From contig NZ_CP118957.1 of the NCBI RefSeq assembly GCF_029023825.1, forward strand, positions 2,317,794-2,381,793: a DNA stretch of 64,000 nt, read 5' to 3'. Numbering within the stretch: the first letter of the stretch is position 1; every line of letters begins with the position of its first letter. The notes under the pieces were generated by a model. It was not told the DNA's origin. It saw only the letters and a list, made by a program, of their open reading frames with translations, and did not search any database. Position numbers and translations under genes: made by a program. The DNA comes from Enterococcus saccharolyticus subsp. saccharolyticus. GTDB lineage: Bacteria; Bacillota; Bacilli; Lactobacillales; Enterococcaceae. This document shows positions 56,715 through 64,000 of this stretch, piece by piece.

Positions 56715-57508
56715 TTATTCTCGATTTTTTTGAATAGCTGCTTGTACGGCATTCATCACAGCTGCTCGAAAACCATCTTTTTCTAAAGACGCCACAGCAG
56801 CAATCGTGGTTCCTCCTGGCGAGCAGACAGCATCTTTTAATTCAGCAGGGTGTTTGCCTGTCTCTAACACCATTTTAGCAGCGCCTAACACCGCTTGTGC
56901 CGCAAACTCATACGCATCTTTGCGACTCATCCCTTCTGCAACTGCACCATCTACCAAAGCTTCGATAAACAAATAGACATACGCTGGTGACGAACCACTC
57001 ACTCCGATAACCGCATCAATTTGTTGTTCGGGAAGAATTTTTGCCCGACCAAAGCTTTCAAAGATTTGGACGACCGTTTGACGATCCTCATCAGTAAATT
57101 GATGATTCACCGAAATAGAAGACATCCCTTCACCAATGGTAACTGGTGTGTTTGGCATTGCCCGAGCAATTTTATGTTTGCCTATCCCTGCTTCAATTTC
57201 TTCAAGTGACACCCCAGCTGCGACCGAAACTAAAACCTGATTGTCTTGAATATAGTCACGGATTGTCGGCAATACCTGTAACAAGATTTTTGGTTGGACG
57301 GCTAAAATAATCACTTCTGCAGCAACAAATAAAGCTTTTTCATCCAAAAGGGGTTGAATGTGATAGTGTTCTGCTATTTTTTTAATGTTGGTTCGTATCG
57401 ATGATTGTACACATATATATCTTCTGGTTGATACAATCCTGATTCAATCAAACCATGGATCATTGACTCTGCCATATGACCTGCGCCATAAAAACCAATT
57501 TTACTCAT
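56715..57508 (-). pseudogene. proC: Pyrroline-5-carboxylate reductase, frameshifted in an A7 tract
   Basis: The start at 57508 (GGAGTG) gives MSKIGFYGAGHMAESMIHGL, the NADP-binding Rossmann start of ProC. At a run of seven A (57377-57383 on the plus strand as T) the frame reaches TAG (57376-57374) after 44 residues. With eight A it would continue IAEHYHIQPLLDEKALFVAA into the long 3' frame, which holds PNTPVTIGEGMSS, VSGSSPAYVYLFIEAL and SPGGTTIAAVASLE. One base is therefore missing. It may be a true mutation, a slippage-type switch or a sequencing error. Confidence 0.85.
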
Positions 57509-57520
57509 GTTCTTCACTCC

Positions 57521-57799
57521 TTATTCAAATGACTGCACGCGCTGATTCGCTACTTTTAAATACCCTCGCATAGGAACTTGCACGCGGACATAGAGACTTG
57601 CGGACATTGCGATGACTACTTCTTCTTCACCTTGTTGAAAGACCCCAAAATAGTTGCCAGAGGCGTCTTCATATTTTTTCACCAATAAATAATAACCGGC
57701 TTTTTCAACGGGTGGACGAAACAAAAATGATTGGTGTAAGCGCTGAAAACTAAACCAACCGCATAAAATCAATGTGAGCCCGACAACGATATACCCCAT
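57521..57799 (-). CDS. Small membrane-anchored protein of unknown function
   Basis: This 92-residue protein has an N-terminal membrane segment (YIVVGLTLILCGWFSF) and a soluble domain (AGYYLLVKKYEDASGNYFGVF, VVIAMSASLYVRVQVPMRGY). It starts 12 bp after mazF and ends 12 bp before proC, so all three are probably one transcript. I do not recognise the family. Confidence 0.7.
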   Translation of the reverse strand: MGYIVVGLTLILCGWFSFQRLHQSFLFRPPVEKAGYYLLVKKYEDASGNYFGVFQQGEEEVVIAMSASLYVRVQVPMRGYLKVANQRVQSFE

Positions 57800-57811
57800 T
57801 TATTCACCAAC

Positions 57812-58189
57812 TTATTTTTTATGTACTAAACCCTTCTCGTCTATTGTAATGTTTAAACCGACACTGATTTTCAGTGCAATATCAACAGACTGCATGACAT
57901 CGTTTTGTAGACGACAAATTTTTTCTTTTAATCGTGATTTATCAATCGTGCGTATTTGTTCCATTAAAATAACAGAATCGCGACCTAAACCAGTTCCCGC
58001 TGCTGTAATCCCAATATGTGTTGGTAACTTGGGTTTTGCCATCTTGGCGGTTATCGCTGCAATAATCACAGTGGGACTAAAATGATTCCCTAAATCATTT
58101 TGAATCACTAAAACCGGACGTAAACCACCTTGTTCTGAACCTATCACGGGGGATAAGTCAGCAAAGTAGATTTCACCACGTTTGACCAT
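57812..58189 (-). CDS. mazF: MazF/EndoA-type mRNA interferase
   Basis: This 125-residue protein is very like B. subtilis EndoA (NdoA): [21 protein letters not shown], the catalytic Arg in [12 protein letters not shown], the Thr in AAITAKM and [14 protein letters not shown]. It would cut mRNA at a short specific sequence. The ATG at 58189 has AAGGAAG 8 bases upstream; an ATG two codons earlier is too close. In Bacillus it follows alr and the antitoxin gene. Here an IS110 element lies between it and alr, and no antitoxin gene is visible. Confidence 0.92.
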   Translation of the reverse strand: MVKRGEIYFADLSPVIGSEQGGLRPVLVIQNDLGNHFSPTVIIAAITAKMAKPKLPTHIGITAAGTGLGRDSVILMEQIRTIDKSRLKEKICRLQNDVMQSVDIALKISVGLNITIDEKGLVHKK

Positions 58190-58304
58190 AGACATCTTCC
58201 TTGTATATTATATTTAAGGTTTTAATCTTCCGATTTTAGAGGAGAACCTTAGGAACCTTTTGTTATTTTTTATTTGGTATTTACTCAATTATTTGAGAAA
58301 ATAT

Positions 58305-58450
58305 ACTTAATGGATTGAGAGGTAGATTGTTTCTTCCTTGAGTTTTCAAACTCGTAATCGAAAGACTAATCCCTCTCTCTGTTAAGCTGTTTACGAATGA
58401 GTTAGATGTTGAAGGCAAATGCCTTACTCCGTATCTAGAACAAGGTAGTG
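58305..58450 (+). ncRNA. Putative IS110 bridge RNA
   Basis: Two stem-loops with internal loops lie upstream of the transposase. In the first, GAGAGG-TA-GATT (58317-58328) pairs with AATC-CCTCTC (58368-58377) and encloses an inner hairpin GAGTTT-TC-AAACTC, leaving 11- and 14-nt internal loops. In the second, TAGAT (58403) pairs with ATCTA (58433) and encloses AAGGC-AAAT-GCCTT. This is the target-loop then donor-loop order of bridge RNAs. Exact ends are not known. Confidence 0.6.
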
Positions 58451-58503
58451 ACGCTTTTCAGTTGAGTGGTAATCAATCCAAATTTTGTAAAGAAGGTGTG
58501 CTT

Positions 58504-59688
58504 ATGTTTTATCTAGGTATTGATATTGGCAAACGAACACACGTCGCTTCCGTCATGAATGACGAAGGAAAAGTCCTACTTAAAGGTTTCTCTTTTGTGA
58601 ATTCTTTGGACGGTACTCACGCTCTTTTAGAACGACTTACTTCTTTCTCTGATTCCACAGAGGACTTTCTTGTTGGTATGGAAGCCACCGGTCACTATTG
58701 GTTAGCCCTTTTCTCATTTCTTGATGAACAACAGTTTCTTGTTTACGTCATCAATCCCATTCAAACAGATGGCTGGAGAAAAGGAACTGAAATTCGTAAA
58801 CGAAAAAATGATAGTATCGACTCAGTATTAATTGCTGACTTAATTCGCTACGGTTCATTCAACGAAACAGCTTTAGCGGACGAAACCATGTTCTCCTTAC
58901 GTCAATTGACTCGTTATCGTTCATATCTTGTTGGCACAGCTGGCGACTTTAAACGAAAAGTCATTGCCATACTAGACCAAATCTTTCCTGAGTACGAAAA
59001 GGTGTTTTCAAAAGTTGGCATTTTTGGCAAAGCCTCCAAAGCCGTCCTATCTGAGTTTTCGTCTCCTGATGAATTCAATCAAGTTTCTGCCGAAACATTA
59101 GCTGAAACACTCCGTGTAGCGAGTCGAAGTCGTGTTGGACAAAGCAAGGCAGAGGCACTGAAAACAGCCGCCGCTCATTCTTTTGGTGTTCGTTTTGCTC
59201 AAGATGCCTTTGTTTTTCAATTACGTTCTATGATTGATCAACTCAGCTTTTTAGAAGAACAAATTAAACGAACAGAAGAAGAAATTGCACAATTAATGGC
59301 TTCTCTTCATTCGGTCATAGAAACCGTTCCTGGTATTGGAACTGTCCTTGGTGCGACGATTTTAGGTGAAATTGGCGATATTCAGAAATTTTCTACGCCT
59401 AAAAAATTAGTAGCCTACGCAGGAATCGATGCGTCTGTCTCAAAATCTGGTGAATATGAAGCCACTCACAACGTGATGAGTAAACGTGGCTCTCCCTACT
59501 TAAGAAAAGCACTGTTTCAAGCGGCACTCATTGCGTCCAGATGTGATCCAGTTTTCAAAGCCTTTTATGATAAGAAACGAGCAGAAGGAAAACACCATCT
59601 TACAGCGATTGGCGCTGTTTCAAGAAAGCTATGCTATATTATTCATGCCATTCTAACAAAGAATGAACCGTATGAAATTCGTCAGTAG
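58504..59688 (+). CDS. IS110-family recombinase (transposase)
   Basis: The 394-residue DEDD recombinase begins MFYLGIDIGKRTHVAS with the first Asp. It has KNDSIDSVLIADLIR with further acidic residues, then a coiled middle. The IS116/IS110/IS902 domain follows (VPGIGTVLGATILGEIGDIQKF, SKRGSPYLRKALFQAA) with its catalytic serine region. The ATG at 58504 follows AAGAAGG. The gene looks intact. Confidence 0.93.
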   Translation: MFYLGIDIGKRTHVASVMNDEGKVLLKGFSFVNSLDGTHALLERLTSFSDSTEDFLVGMEATGHYWLALFSFLDEQQFLVYVINPIQTDGWRKGTEIRKRKNDSIDSVLIADLIRYGSFNETALADETMFSLRQLTRYRSYLVGTAGDFKRKVIAILDQIFPEYEKVFSKVGIFGKASKAVLSEFSSPDEFNQVSAETLAETLRVASRSRVGQSKAEALKTAAAHSFGVRFAQDAFVFQLRSMIDQLSFLEEQIKRTEEEIAQLMASLHSVIETVPGIGTVLGATILGEIGDIQKFSTPKKLVAYAGIDASVSKSGEYEATHNVMSKRGSPYLRKALFQAALIASRCDPVFKAFYDKKRAEGKHHLTAIGAVSRKLCYIIHAILTKNEPYEIRQ

Positions 59689-59793
59689 TGAAAAAAATAA
59701 TCTTTCTGAGGTTTATTTGTGATGCACTTATTCGTTATTTTTCAATCAGAAGATTTTAGTTATTTTCACTTGACTTTATATAGTTAGTCTTTC

Positions 59794-60900
59794 TTATATA
59801 TATTCTCGTGGAATGCGCTCAGAAAATAAACAACTCACTTCATAATGAATAGTACCTACATGCTCTGCTACCTCTTGTAAAGTAATTTCGTTTCCACAAT
59901 CTTTCCCAATCAAGGTTACACGTGTGCCAATTGCGACTTCTTTTGGTAAACGAATCATTAATTGATCCATACACACACGACCAACAATTTCACACACTTG
60001 CCCTTCCACTAAAACGTGAAATCCTTGCATTTTACGTATATAACCATCGGCATAACCAATCGGCACGGTGCCAATCCATTCTTCCTCACTGGTTTCATAC
60101 GTTTTACCATAACCAATCCCTTCTCCTTGGGGTACTTGTTTAACTTGAACAAGCTCTGAGACCAACGAAAGCGCAGGATATAATGGGTAACTTTCAACTA
60201 AGGCTGTTCCCGAAGGATTTAACCCATACATTGCAATGCCAAAGCGAACCATATTTCCTAAATCGTCATGCCAGATAGAAGTGGCACTATTACTGACATG
60301 TACATAGCGTGGTAAACGTGGCAATTGCGTTAAAACTTCTTGAAAACGTTGGTTTTGTTTTTGCCAGTACATATCTTCTTCTTGGTCAGCAGTTGAAAAA
60401 TGCGTAAAAATCCCTTCCCAGGTCATGGTCTCTACGCTATCCAAAAATAACGCGGCTGTTTGAACATCTTCTGGATGAACAAAACCTATTCTACCCATTC
60501 CTGTATCAACTGCAATATGTATATTTAGCGGTTTTGTTGCCGTTTTTAATGCTTCATCCGCTGCATATAGCCAATCAAGAGTGGCTACTGGGATAGTAAT
60601 ATCATATGTGAGCGCTAGTGGTAACACCGAAATAGCAACAATTCCCAAACAAAGAATAGGCGCATCGATTCCACTTTCTCGTAATTCAATTGCTTCATCA
60701 ATCGTCGCCACGCATAAACCAGTGACACCACTTTCAAGAGCTGCTTTAGAAACAGGAACGGCACCATGTCCATAACCATTAGCTTTCACAGCCACAAAAA
60801 CATCTTTTCCTTGATTGTGTGCCAATTCATTTTTAAGATTTTGTTTGATTGCTTGTAAATCGACGATTATTTTGGTTGGGCGATGATAAGAAATTGCCAT
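59794..60900 (-). CDS. alr: Alanine racemase
   Basis: This 368-residue PLP enzyme has the lysine motif VAVKANGYGHGAVP, the GMGRIGF segment, RFGIAMYGLNPS and the catalytic Tyr in GYADGYIRKMQG. It makes D-alanine for the cell wall. It follows acpS by 15 bp. Its 3' neighbour is now the IS110 element, which should reduce read-through into mazF. Confidence 0.96.
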   Translation of the reverse strand: MAISYHRPTKIIVDLQAIKQNLKNELAHNQGKDVFVAVKANGYGHGAVPVSKAALESGVTGLCVATIDEAIELRESGIDAPILCLGIVAISVLPLALTYDITIPVATLDWLYAADEALKTATKPLNIHIAVDTGMGRIGFVHPEDVQTAALFLDSVETMTWEGIFTHFSTADQEEDMYWQKQNQRFQEVLTQLPRLPRYVHVSNSATSIWHDDLGNMVRFGIAMYGLNPSGTALVESYPLYPALSLVSELVQVKQVPQGEGIGYGKTYETSEEEWIGTVPIGYADGYIRKMQGFHVLVEGQVCEIVGRVCMDQLMIRLPKEVAIGTRVTLIGKDCGNEITLQEVAEHVGTIHYEVSCLFSERIPREYI

Positions 60901-60915
60901 CGAATGTCCTTCTTT

Positions 60916-61269
60916 CTACTTCTCTAAAATAATTTGCGCAAATGCGAGTTCCTCGGTATGCGTAATACTAACAAAAACATGCCCTTCTTTAAAAGGTGAT
61001 TTTGTCATAACGGGTGCACCAAATTCGTTGGCTAAAATTTCCAAATCGTGGAACGTTACTTTGCCAATTCCCGTACCCCATGCTTTTGAAAATGCTTCTT
61101 TACAAGCATAACGTCCGCCTAAAAATTCGACTTGTCGTTTTGGAGGTAACGCATCAAATAACAGTTGCTCGTTGGGTGTTAATATTCGTGCGATAAATTT
61201 TGGTTTCTCTTGGATGATTTTTTTGATACGTGCTAAATCAACCGCATCAATCCCGATACCTTGAATCAT
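60916..61269 (-). CDS. acpS: Holo-[acyl-carrier-protein] synthase
   Basis: This 117-residue phosphopantetheinyl transferase has GIGIDAVDLARIKK with the metal-binding Asp and FLGGRYACKEAFSKAWGTG with the Glu and Lys. It attaches phosphopantetheine to ACP. It sits between cshA and alr, as in many Lactobacillales. Confidence 0.95.
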   Translation of the reverse strand: MIQGIGIDAVDLARIKKIIQEKPKFIARILTPNEQLLFDALPPKRQVEFLGGRYACKEAFSKAWGTGIGKVTFHDLEILANEFGAPVMTKSPFKEGHVFVSITHTEELAFAQIILEK

Positions 61270-61349
61270 AGGTTCCTACTCTTTCCTTTTAAGTTAGCTT
61301 TATTCTACCAAACTTTAAAAGAAATACCACTGAAAATTTTTTCAGAAAG

Positions 61350-61386
61350 AAAAAAAACACCTGAGAAAATTTCTTTCCTCAGGTGA
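61350..61386 (-). terminator. Terminator of cshA
   Basis: On the minus strand CACCTGAGG pairs with CTCAGGTG, followed by TTTTTTTTC. It separates cshA from the acpS transcript. Confidence 0.88.
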
Positions 61387-61451
61387 AAATTGGTGTCTTT
61401 TAAAGGCTTATTCCTTCGTCTTTAGCCACTCGTTAAATCATTAATTTTTTC

Positions 61452-63026
61452 TTAATCTTGATTGTTACGAATTACGAAGCTACGTTTTTTGTCGCTTGGA
61501 CGACGACTTGGTTTACGAGAACCACCGTCTTTATTGTAACTTCCTTTACTGTTACTACGACGATTGTCTTTGTCATCACGGTTGCGATCGCGATCGCCAC
61601 GGTTTCTACGATCATCACGTCCACGTCCGCCTTCACGACGTCCGCCACCGCGGTTGTTGTTGTTACTACGACGTCCACCGCCGCCTTTGAACGATTTTTT
61701 CCCTTGTGGTAATGGACGTTCTGGTGTGATTTTTACTGGAACTAAATCAGATGGATCTTTTGCTAATGTTTTTAATAACAAAGCAGCAAGATCTTGTGCT
61801 GAATATTGTTCTAATAATTGGTCTGCGCCTTGTAGGTATTTTTCTAACCCATTGGCATCCATTTTCTCTTCAACAGTTTCCATTGCCGCTCCGATTTGAC
61901 CTTTGAATGCTTCTTTTTCGGTTGGTGGGCGTAATGTTGACATACGTTTTTTCGTTAAGTTTTCAATCACGTGTAAGTAGCTCATTTCGTTTGGTGTTAC
62001 GAAAGTCACTGACATACCGCCTTTACCAGCACGGCCTGTACGACCAATACGGTGAACATAGCTTTCTGGATCTTGAGGAATATCATAATTATATACATGT
62101 GTCACGCCTGAAATATCTAAACCACGTGCGGCAACGTCTGTCGCAACTAAAATATCTAGATTTCCAGCTTTAAAGGCACGTAAAACGCTCATACGTTTTT
62201 GTTGAGAAAGATCGCCATGAATACCTTCTGCTTTGTATCCACGAGCTTCTAATCCACGTGCTAATTCGTCAACGCGACGTTTGGTACGACCGAAAACGAT
62301 GGTTAATTCCGGTTTTTGAACATCCAATAAACGTGTCATAATATCGAATTTTTCGAAATCTTTTGCACGAACATAATATTGATCAATCAAATCAGCAGTC
62401 ATTTCTTTTGCTTTGATTTTTACATGTTCAGGTTCTTTCATGAATTTTACGCCAATGTTTTTAATTGCAGGTGGCATTGTTGCAGAGAATAATAATGTTT
62501 GGCGTTGATCAGGGACTTGGGCAATAATTGTTTCAATATCTTCTAAAAAGCCCATATTTAACATTTCATCTGCTTCGTCTAATACTAATGTTTCAACTGT
62601 CGCTAATTTTAATGTGTGACGGTTAATATGATCTAACATACGTCCAGGTGTTCCTACCACAATATGTGGACGGTCTTTTAATTGACGAATTTGGCGACCG
62701 ATATCGGCACCACCGTAAACAGCTTGTACACGGATTTTTTTGTCTTTACCTAAACGGTATAATTCTTCTTGTGTTTGGATAGCCAACTCACGAGTTGGTG
62801 CAATTACTAAACCTTGTAATTGTTGTTTTGCTGGGTCAATTTTTTCTAACATTGGTAAACCAAATGCAGCAGTTTTACCTGTACCTGTTTGGGCTTGACC
62901 AATTACGTCTTTACCTGCTAATGCTAGAGGAATTGTTGCTTCTTGGATTGGTGTTGCTTCTTCAAAGCCGGCACGCTCAATCGAAGACAATAATTCTGGT
63001 GATAGTTCTAATTCTTTAAATTTCAA
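61452..63026 (-). CDS. cshA: DEAD-box ATP-dependent RNA helicase CshA
   Basis: This 524-residue helicase has the Q motif ([17 protein letters not shown]), [31 protein letters not shown], and [12 protein letters not shown]-terminal tail (~435-524) is rich in Arg, Gly, Asn and Asp, as in CshA. It unwinds RNA in mRNA decay and ribosome assembly. The start is TTG at 63026 with AGGAGG six bases before; it gives the family-typical [13 protein letters not shown]. An upstream frame to 63065 crosses that site. Antisense frames in the tail are base-composition artefacts. Confidence 0.95.
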   Translation of the reverse strand: MKFKELELSPELLSSIERAGFEEATPIQEATIPLALAGKDVIGQAQTGTGKTAAFGLPMLEKIDPAKQQLQGLVIAPTRELAIQTQEELYRLGKDKKIRVQAVYGGADIGRQIRQLKDRPHIVVGTPGRMLDHINRHTLKLATVETLVLDEADEMLNMGFLEDIETIIAQVPDQRQTLLFSATMPPAIKNIGVKFMKEPEHVKIKAKEMTADLIDQYYVRAKDFEKFDIMTRLLDVQKPELTIVFGRTKRRVDELARGLEARGYKAEGIHGDLSQQKRMSVLRAFKAGNLDILVATDVAARGLDISGVTHVYNYDIPQDPESYVHRIGRTGRAGKGGMSVTFVTPNEMSYLHVIENLTKKRMSTLRPPTEKEAFKGQIGAAMETVEEKMDANGLEKYLQGADQLLEQYSAQDLAALLLKTLAKDPSDLVPVKITPERPLPQGKKSFKGGGGRRSNNNNRGGGRREGGRGRDDRRNRGDRDRNRDDKDNRRSNSKGSYNKDGGSRKPSRRPSDKKRSFVIRNNQD

Positions 63027-63417
63027 ATGGATCCTCCTAAGTGTGATCGTAGATGATTTGTTCATCTCGTCGGTTTTTAACTAGATACTTTTAAGTATCT
63101 GTAAGCTAAAGCGTGTATTTTTTCCACAATTTTTCAAACATGGTCCCTGACATATTTGAATAATCGTTTCTCACCGAAAAACCGCTTCTTGAAGGCATTA
63201 GAAAAGGCTAGGACAAAACTATACTTTCTTTTTGTCTAGCCTCATTTTGAGTTTATGATGACATCGTCATTGCTTTTTTTATCTAAACCAAGATGGTCTA
63301 GGTTATCAGTTATTCCAATTTTTTCTTCATCTTTCGGCACTTAAACAGTCTAACACAGGTTGAAAGTTTCAGCAAGTTTCCACGCTTGCTTACAATGAAT
63401 TTCTTCCAGTGCATCGC
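63027..63417. other. cshA leader and murF-cshA intergenic region
   Basis: This 391-bp region has no gene. It holds a hairpin with AGGCTAGACAAAA and TTTTGTCCTAGCC followed by TTTTCT on the minus strand (about 63247-63203), a probable terminator for murF. It then holds the cshA leader with a short AGATACTT/AAGTATCT hairpin near 63092. The leader is long, which is common for cold-inducible helicases, but I cannot show a regulatory fold. Confidence 0.6.
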
Positions 63418-64000
63418 TTATAGACTTGCGACTACTTCTGCTAAGCCCATACCGTTACTTCCTTTTAAGACAATACTGTCAGTTGGTAATAAATCGGCTT
63501 TAATTTGTGCAATCAATTCTGCTTTTTGTGTAGGTGCAAAATAATGGACTGTACCAGCTAAGACATCACGTAAAGCCGCCATTTCTTCCCCATATAAATA
63601 GACAATCGCATACTTCTCACCAATGTGATTAGCCATTTGACGATGCATATCTTTTGAATCCGGCCCCAATTCCAACATGTCTGCTAAGACAGCTAAACGA
63701 CGTCCAGGCAATGCCAATTGTCCAAAACTATCTAAGACTAAGCCCATCGCTGTCGGATTGGCATTGTAAACATCACTTAAAATATCTGCACCATTAGATG
63801 CTTTGACCCATTCTGTCCGATTTTTCGTCAATTGAAATTCTGCTAACCCTTTGGCAATTTGTTCCGAAGTTAGACCAAAGTAACGACCAAATCCATAGGC
63901 AATTAACGCATTTTTCACATTGTAACCGCCTAAGACAGGAATCTGGTATTTCTTGCCATCAACCATAAAAGTTGTTTGCTCTTTCGTTTCACTTAAAATT
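63418..64000 (-). CDS. murF: UDP-N-acetylmuramoyl-tripeptide-D-alanyl-D-alanine ligase (3' part)
   Basis: About 193 C-terminal codons are present. They include LGGYNVKNALIAYGFGRYFGL at the junction of the central and C-terminal domains, the DVYNANPTAMGLVLDSF motif, and VLADMLELG with the C-terminal VLKGSNGMGLAEVV. MurF adds D-Ala-D-Ala to the peptidoglycan precursor. The frame is open to the window edge, so the ATP-binding domain is outside. Its nearness to alr links the two D-alanine steps. Confidence 0.93.
   Translation of the reverse strand, partial: ILSETKEQTTFMVDGKKYQIPVLGGYNVKNALIAYGFGRYFGLTSEQIAKGLAEFQLTKNRTEWVKASNGADILSDVYNANPTAMGLVLDSFGQLALPGRRLAVLADMLELGPDSKDMHRQMANHIGEKYAIVYLYGEEMAALRDVLAGTVHYFAPTQKAELIAQIKADLLPTDSIVLKGSNGMGLAEVVASL

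Larger units (their letters stand above)
58240..59751 (+). mobile_element. IS110-family insertion sequence
   Basis: A DEDD-type transposase gene, with about 265 bp of non-coding DNA before it and a short 3' tail, separates mazF from alr. IS110 elements lack long terminal repeats. The octamer GATTTTAG occurs at both sides (58232-58239 and 59752-59759), so the limits given are estimates good to perhaps 15 bp. The long 5' non-coding end is typical of the IS110 rather than the IS1111 subgroup. Confidence 0.78.

Noticed and set aside
61458-61899. Several open frames on the plus strand opposite the 3' end of cshA
   Set aside because: They are low-complexity shadows of the Arg/Gly/Asn/Asp-rich tail of the helicase, with no ribosome sites.

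Overview
The window is a low-GC Firmicutes chromosome and most likely an Enterococcus of the faecium/hirae type. The evidence is the complete mevalonate cluster, a CopB-type ATPase with a CPH motif, a tgt-yajC pair, AdhE, queA next to an opuC-type operon, and the acpS-alr-mazF line. This is inference from gene content; no rRNA or tRNA gene was found, and I could not run a search.

Layout. 1-5.4 kb (minus strand) is a sorbitol PTS operon (dehydrogenase, PRD regulator, GutM, IIC, IIBC, IIA, and a transaldolase-like gene cut by the window edge) with a catabolite-repression box at its promoter. 5.4-10 kb (minus) is a methionine uptake operon (metN-metI-metQ plus an M20 amidohydrolase) behind two tandem Met T-box leaders. 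10-12.1 kb carries a niacin-type repressor, an acetyltransferase fused to a chorismate mutase, and a sirtuin. 12.3-16.9 kb (plus) has a small membrane protein, a lysine riboswitch driving a fused binding-protein/permease transporter and its ATPase, and brnQ. 16.9-17.2 kb holds two tandem small-RNA candidates. 17.2-21.5 kb has small regulators, two decayed genes and copB. 21.6-26.5 kb has a deoxynucleoside kinase with NrdR-type boxes and the operon mvaK1-mvaD-mvaK2-fni.

At 29-35.9 kb a 5,686-bp Tn552-like transposon carrying cadC-cadA has inserted into an MFS transporter gene. Both terminal inverted repeats and a 9-bp target duplication are visible, and the interrupted gene can be rebuilt in frame. 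Its DDE transposase has an in-frame UGA. 35.9-45.7 kb holds adhE (two Rex-like boxes), yajC, tgt, a DUF975 protein, a cation P-type ATPase, an unidentified structured RNA and queA. 45.9-49.3 kb is an opuC-type compatible-solute transporter. 49.5-56.7 kb has a decayed secreted-protein gene, a KimA-like permease, a YhgE/Pip protein, an ABC ATPase and a stand-alone chorismate mutase. 56.7-64 kb (minus) has a frameshifted proC, a MazF toxin, an IS110-family element between mazF and alr with a bridge-RNA-like 5' end, then alr, acpS, the DEAD-box helicase cshA and the 3' part of murF.

Two themes stand out. RNA-level control is dense: two T-boxes, a lysine riboswitch, two csRNA-like sRNAs, one unexplained structured RNA and a probable bridge RNA. 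Gene decay is also frequent: nonsense or frameshift lesions lie in a PAS/MCP gene, an XRE regulator, an Mga-like regulator, a small secreted-protein gene, proC and the transposase.
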